Of a DNA stretch of 64,000 nt, positions 61,126-64,000 are shown piece after piece. The first letter of the stretch is position 1. Each line of letters begins with the position of its first letter. The notes below the pieces were generated by a model. It saw only the letters and a list, made by a program, of their open reading frames with translations. It had not been told where the DNA came from and searched no databases. The DNA lies in assembly GCA_021531385.1 (NCBI GenBank), contig JAFBIR010000013.1:28685-92684 (forward strand), written 5' to 3'. This stretch comes from Parabacteroides distasonis (GTDB lineage: Bacteria > Bacteroidota > Bacteroidia > Bacteroidales > Tannerellaceae). The translations under genes and the position numbers were made by a program.

Positions 61126-63954
61126 TGCGTCGCCCTCACCAAGAGAAACGATCAAAGCGTTAGCGGCAGTACCGAAACCAATCTTACCATTGATGCTTGA
61201 TAAGTAAGCGTTACCACTCTTGATTGCATAAACCTCTTCCTCATCGTCTGCCAAGACAATCTGGAACTTGAAGCGATTCAAACCGTTATCCTTATTCAAA
61301 CCTACCTCTTCACCCTTAATGATGGTGTTGATAGAATCCTTGTTGATCAAGGTAGCTTGCTTGAACATAGCCTTCACATTGGCCTCGTTATCCAAATAAT
61401 AACTCAAGTCAACAGTCTCGCTGGCTGTGCCCTCATCATAGTACTTCGTAGAGTCAGTCGGATTGAACAAGAACATGCGCGGCTCTGCAGCCTTCAAGCC
61501 TTCCGGCATTGCCTGAGAGATATAGAAGTTAGTCGTTGTCTCCTTCACGTCTGTTGTATCCAACCAGAAAGTCAACGTCTTAGCCTCCTCTTGCGTTGCG
61601 GCAATAATTGCATTGTTGTTCTCGTCCATACCCAAGAAACCACCGTTCACTGACTTGAAGCTTGCGTGACGCGGCTCTGCCTCCAAAGACTCAGATACAG
61701 CTGCTACTGACTCGAAGGACAAAACAGCCTTCATATTACCATACTTATAGATATTCTGTCCGGCAACGACAGCACCCTGATCATCGATAGACAAGGCATT
61801 CTCCTCAAAAGTAATCTCAGTTGAATACTTGTTATCAGTCAAGCCTGCACCAAATACCAACAAAGCACCATCCTTCGTCACTTTAATGATCTGACGCTTT
61901 GCTCTGGCAACCTTATCTGTCAAAGTCAAAGTTCCCGCACCATTGAAATAGGCCTTCACATTATCATTCTTCCACTTCAACGCGTAGGTAGTGATGCCCG
62001 TGTTCGCAATCTCGTCGCTGGTAGCCACATCATTACCCTTCATATAGGCATATTTGATCTTGCTGCTGATAGAGTCTGTCTTAGCGGCAAACTTCGTGAT
62101 TACCCACTCATCGGCCTCATCAATGTCATCTGTAGTAGCCAAGCCGTAGTTCTCACCAGTCTTAGTCACCTTCACATACAAATTCTTAACAAACAACGGG
62201 TTGCTTGTTGTGAACTTCATTACGATCGGATCAGCAATCTCCTCTTCGGTCAAATCTGCATAACCGGCATTCGGCGTGATAGTAGTCGGAACCAACTTCA
62301 CCTGGAAGCCAGCATTATGCAAATCCTTGCCTTCCTCAATCTTATAGGTTCCCTTTGCATCCACATAAGCATAACCGAATGTTTCAGTTTCTTTAGAGAA
62401 TACATCATATACATTCTTGTCATCCGTCTTGCTCAACTGCAAGGTCAAGGTCTCGTTCATATGCTCACGGTTTGTCAACGTGAAATAGTTACCCTCGAAA
62501 CCGGTTACTACCCATTGTGCCTCGGGAGCATCCAGATCTAAGTAAGCGGGACCCTGTGCCAACAATCTGTAAGCCTCATTAGTAGCGTTAGAAGAAACAG
62601 CCAAATACTTTCCATACTCAGAAGAGTTACCAGCATCATTGGTCAGTTTATCCTTGTTGCTGGTGAACATGATGTTGAATACAGAAGGAGCATCCTTCTT
62701 TAAGAGGTCAGCCGCACCAATTACCTTGCTGCTTACCAACTTAGCGGCAAACGTTGCATTCTTTAAGGTTCTTGCATTGTAAGTCATTACATACGTACTA
62801 CCCAATGTTGTGTAAGCCATTGCATACACAGGGTCATCCACTCCATCAGGCACTGACTCTGCATCCACTTTTGCCACCTCAGGGCTTACTTGAATCAAGT
62901 AACTATTCCCATCGTTTACCGGATCCGGGATACTTACGCTAAACTTCGCATTTGCCAATGCGGTCTCTCCCTTCTTGCTCGGATCCACAACCATTTCATC
63001 TCCATCAATTGTCTGGAACTTAAAGCCCGCACCTGCTATCCTACTAAATCCATTGATATCGTAACGTTCTACCGGATCTACCGCAACAAATTTACATTTC
63101 TTGAAATTAGCTAAATCGGCAAAATAATACTTATTATTTTTCTTCACAACAGCACCATCAGGAGCACTGGTTACAAAATACAGTCCATTGTAACCGGTCG
63201 CTTTAGCATCCTGACTATCCAATACATCAGCAGTAGCAGCACCTGGAACTTCCACTGCAACCAACTTCTGTCCGAAGATATTGCTTGCAGGCGCCGGATC
63301 AGCATCCGGGAAATTAAAGGTGAAGCTACCACCCATCAATCCATTCAAATACTCGGAATCTAATCCATCCTCCGGATCTACAGCGTAAATATTGATTTCC
63401 GATGCCTCGTTTCCAGTCAAATTCCATGCCGCATCGTTAAACTTCAAATATTTCGCGTCACCAGAAGCAGCGCTTGTCCTTATTGTAATCACAGCGGCTG
63501 TTTCCGCTCTCGTACCCAACTCCCAAACACCATTTTTATTGGCATCGTTCAAAGGATCGCTTCCGTTAGTCAAGATCATTGCCTTCACCACAGGCTCTCC
63601 TGCATCTGTTACTGCAGTACCATTAGCGTTTAATGCCAAATAGGCCTGAGCACCCTTGTTATACAATTTCACCTTCGGCTGTCCATCCTCGTTAGAAAGT
63701 ATTACTTTCCACAAAGCCAAATCACCTACATTTGAGGCAACCCCACTGGTTTTGATGGTAGCATACTTGTTGCCTGTCGAAGCCACTACCACGGCATCTG
63801 CATTCGCCGTTAGATACTTACCACCACTTGCCAAATAATAATAAGTATTACCATCCACTTCCGCTCCCTTTTTTAAAGCGGTCGTTTGCGCATTTACCGT
63901 AAACGCTGTACCCAATAAAAGGCCAGCAGCCAGTGTAAATAACTTTTTGTTCAT
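60904..63954 (-). CDS. Giant secreted protein with DUF6383-like C-terminus, copy B
   Basis: 1016 residues; signal peptide MNKKLFTLAAGLLLGTAFTVNAQ. The body has beta-rich repeats like copy A, with shared phrases such as RHASFKSVNGGFLGM, TLTFWLDTTD and FLFNPTDSTKYY. The last 70 residues (GVQVIGGQGAVTVQG to KVVVK) differ from copy A at only a few positions and look like a sorting or anchoring domain of the type IX kind (inference). The N-terminal two thirds are much less similar, so the pair differ in what they present while sharing the export end. Function unknown; surface protein likely. Confidence 0.7.
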   Translation of the reverse strand: MNKKLFTLAAGLLLGTAFTVNAQTTALKKGAEVDGNTYYYLASGGKYLTANADAVVVASTGNKYATIKTSGVASNVGDLALWKVILSNEDGQPKVKLYNKGAQAYLALNANGTAVTDAGEPVVKAMILTNGSDPLNDANKNGVWELGTRAETAAVITIRTSAASGDAKYLKFNDAAWNLTGNEASEINIYAVDPEDGLDSEYLNGLMGGSFTFNFPDADPAPASNIFGQKLVAVEVPGAATADVLDSQDAKATGYNGLYFVTSAPDGAVVKKNNKYYFADLANFKKCKFVAVDPVERYDINGFSRIAGAGFKFQTIDGDEMVVDPSKKGETALANAKFSVSIPDPVNDGNSYLIQVSPEVAKVDAESVPDGVDDPVYAMAYTTLGSTYVMTYNARTLKNATFAAKLVSSKVIGAADLLKKDAPSVFNIMFTSNKDKLTNDAGNSSEYGKYLAVSSNATNEAYRLLAQGPAYLDLDAPEAQWVVTGFEGNYFTLTNREHMNETLTLQLSKTDDKNVYDVFSKETETFGYAYVDAKGTYKIEEGKDLHNAGFQVKLVPTTITPNAGYADLTEEEIADPIVMKFTTSNPLFVKNLYVKVTKTGENYGLATTDDIDEADEWVITKFAAKTDSISSKIKYAYMKGNDVATSDEIANTGITTYALKWKNDNVKAYFNGAGTLTLTDKVARAKRQIIKVTKDGALLVFGAGLTDNKYSTEITFEENALSIDDQGAVVAGQNIYKYGNMKAVLSFESVAAVSESLEAEPRHASFKSVNGGFLGMDENNNAIIAATQEEAKTLTFWLDTTDVKETTTNFYISQAMPEGLKAAEPRMFLFNPTDSTKYYDEGTASETVDLSYYLDNEANVKAMFKQATLINKDSINTIIKGEEVGLNKDNGLNRFKFQIVLADDEEEVYAIKSGNAYLSSINGKIGFGTAANALIVSLGEGDATANEAIEAAGVQVIGGQGAVTVQGAAGKVITVANVLGQTIANQVAASDNVTIAAPAGIVVVAVEGEATKVVVK

Positions 63955-64000
63955 AAATAAGTAATTTAATAGATTAATAATATGTTATAAATAACTGTTC

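Overview
The window reads as a chromosomal segment of a gut Bacteroidales bacterium, most likely Parabacteroides. The reasons are a SusC/SusD pair, glycine-lipid synthesis genes, a type IX secretion protein (PorQ), an ExbB-X-ExbD-ExbD cluster, two giant secreted proteins whose C-terminus resembles the DUF6383 family, and many promoters of the Bacteroidetes form (TTG near -33, TAnnTTTG near -7). The species call is inference.

Layout. 1-5.3 kb: end of a PspC-like membrane protein, HIT protein and greA, a thioredoxin-fold lipoprotein without its CXXC, and pnp. 5.5-8.6 kb: the first giant secreted protein. 8.6-10.7 kb: a 2.1 kb gene-free block of repeats (a perfect 25-bp inverted repeat, a TGTTCCACG cluster, paired long direct repeats, a seven-copy 41-bp tandem array). 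10.7-14.4 kb: porQ overlapping a gene for an 883-residue membrane-spanning regulator. 14.5-20.5 kb: tonB, polyprenyl synthase, tatD, tRNA-Ser, the exbB/exbD operon, RNase H. 20.6-25.6 kb: aroK, alanine dehydrogenase, korAB, tRNA-Pro. 25.6-32.5 kb: RecD-like helicase, a conserved unknown, DUF3822, rsmD, and a lipid cluster (glsA, glsB, cls). 32.8-40.3 kb: two Tat-exported sugar-metabolism-like proteins, argS, two rhomboids and a membrane-anchored EEP enzyme. 40.4-47.7 kb: secDF, an LPS-core-like cluster, GNAT, Lrp. 47.8-52.1 kb: purB-rluB-asnS. 52.4-57.4 kb: two tRNA-Val genes and susC/susD. 57.5-64 kb: AAA ATPase, trmB-mrp, and the second giant secreted protein.

The genes form a coherent envelope theme: TonB/ExbBD energisation, SecDF and Tat export, PorQ of the type IX system, giant surface proteins with a sorting-like C-terminus, LPS core modification, and glycine-lipid and cardiolipin synthesis. 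Housekeeping genes (pnp, greA, argS, asnS, purB, rsmD, trmB, rluB) lie between them.

The most unusual items are four. First, porQ is coupled to a one-piece transmembrane regulator with a PI-PLC-like domain, a LamG-like domain, one membrane helix, and a SARP-like winged helix with BTAD. Second, the two giant genes share almost identical 3' ends, including a conserved structured 3' UTR and terminator. Third, an intrinsic terminator sits between the predicted greA promoter and greA. Fourth, the 8.6-10.7 kb repeat block contains a strong predicted promoter with no gene behind it.
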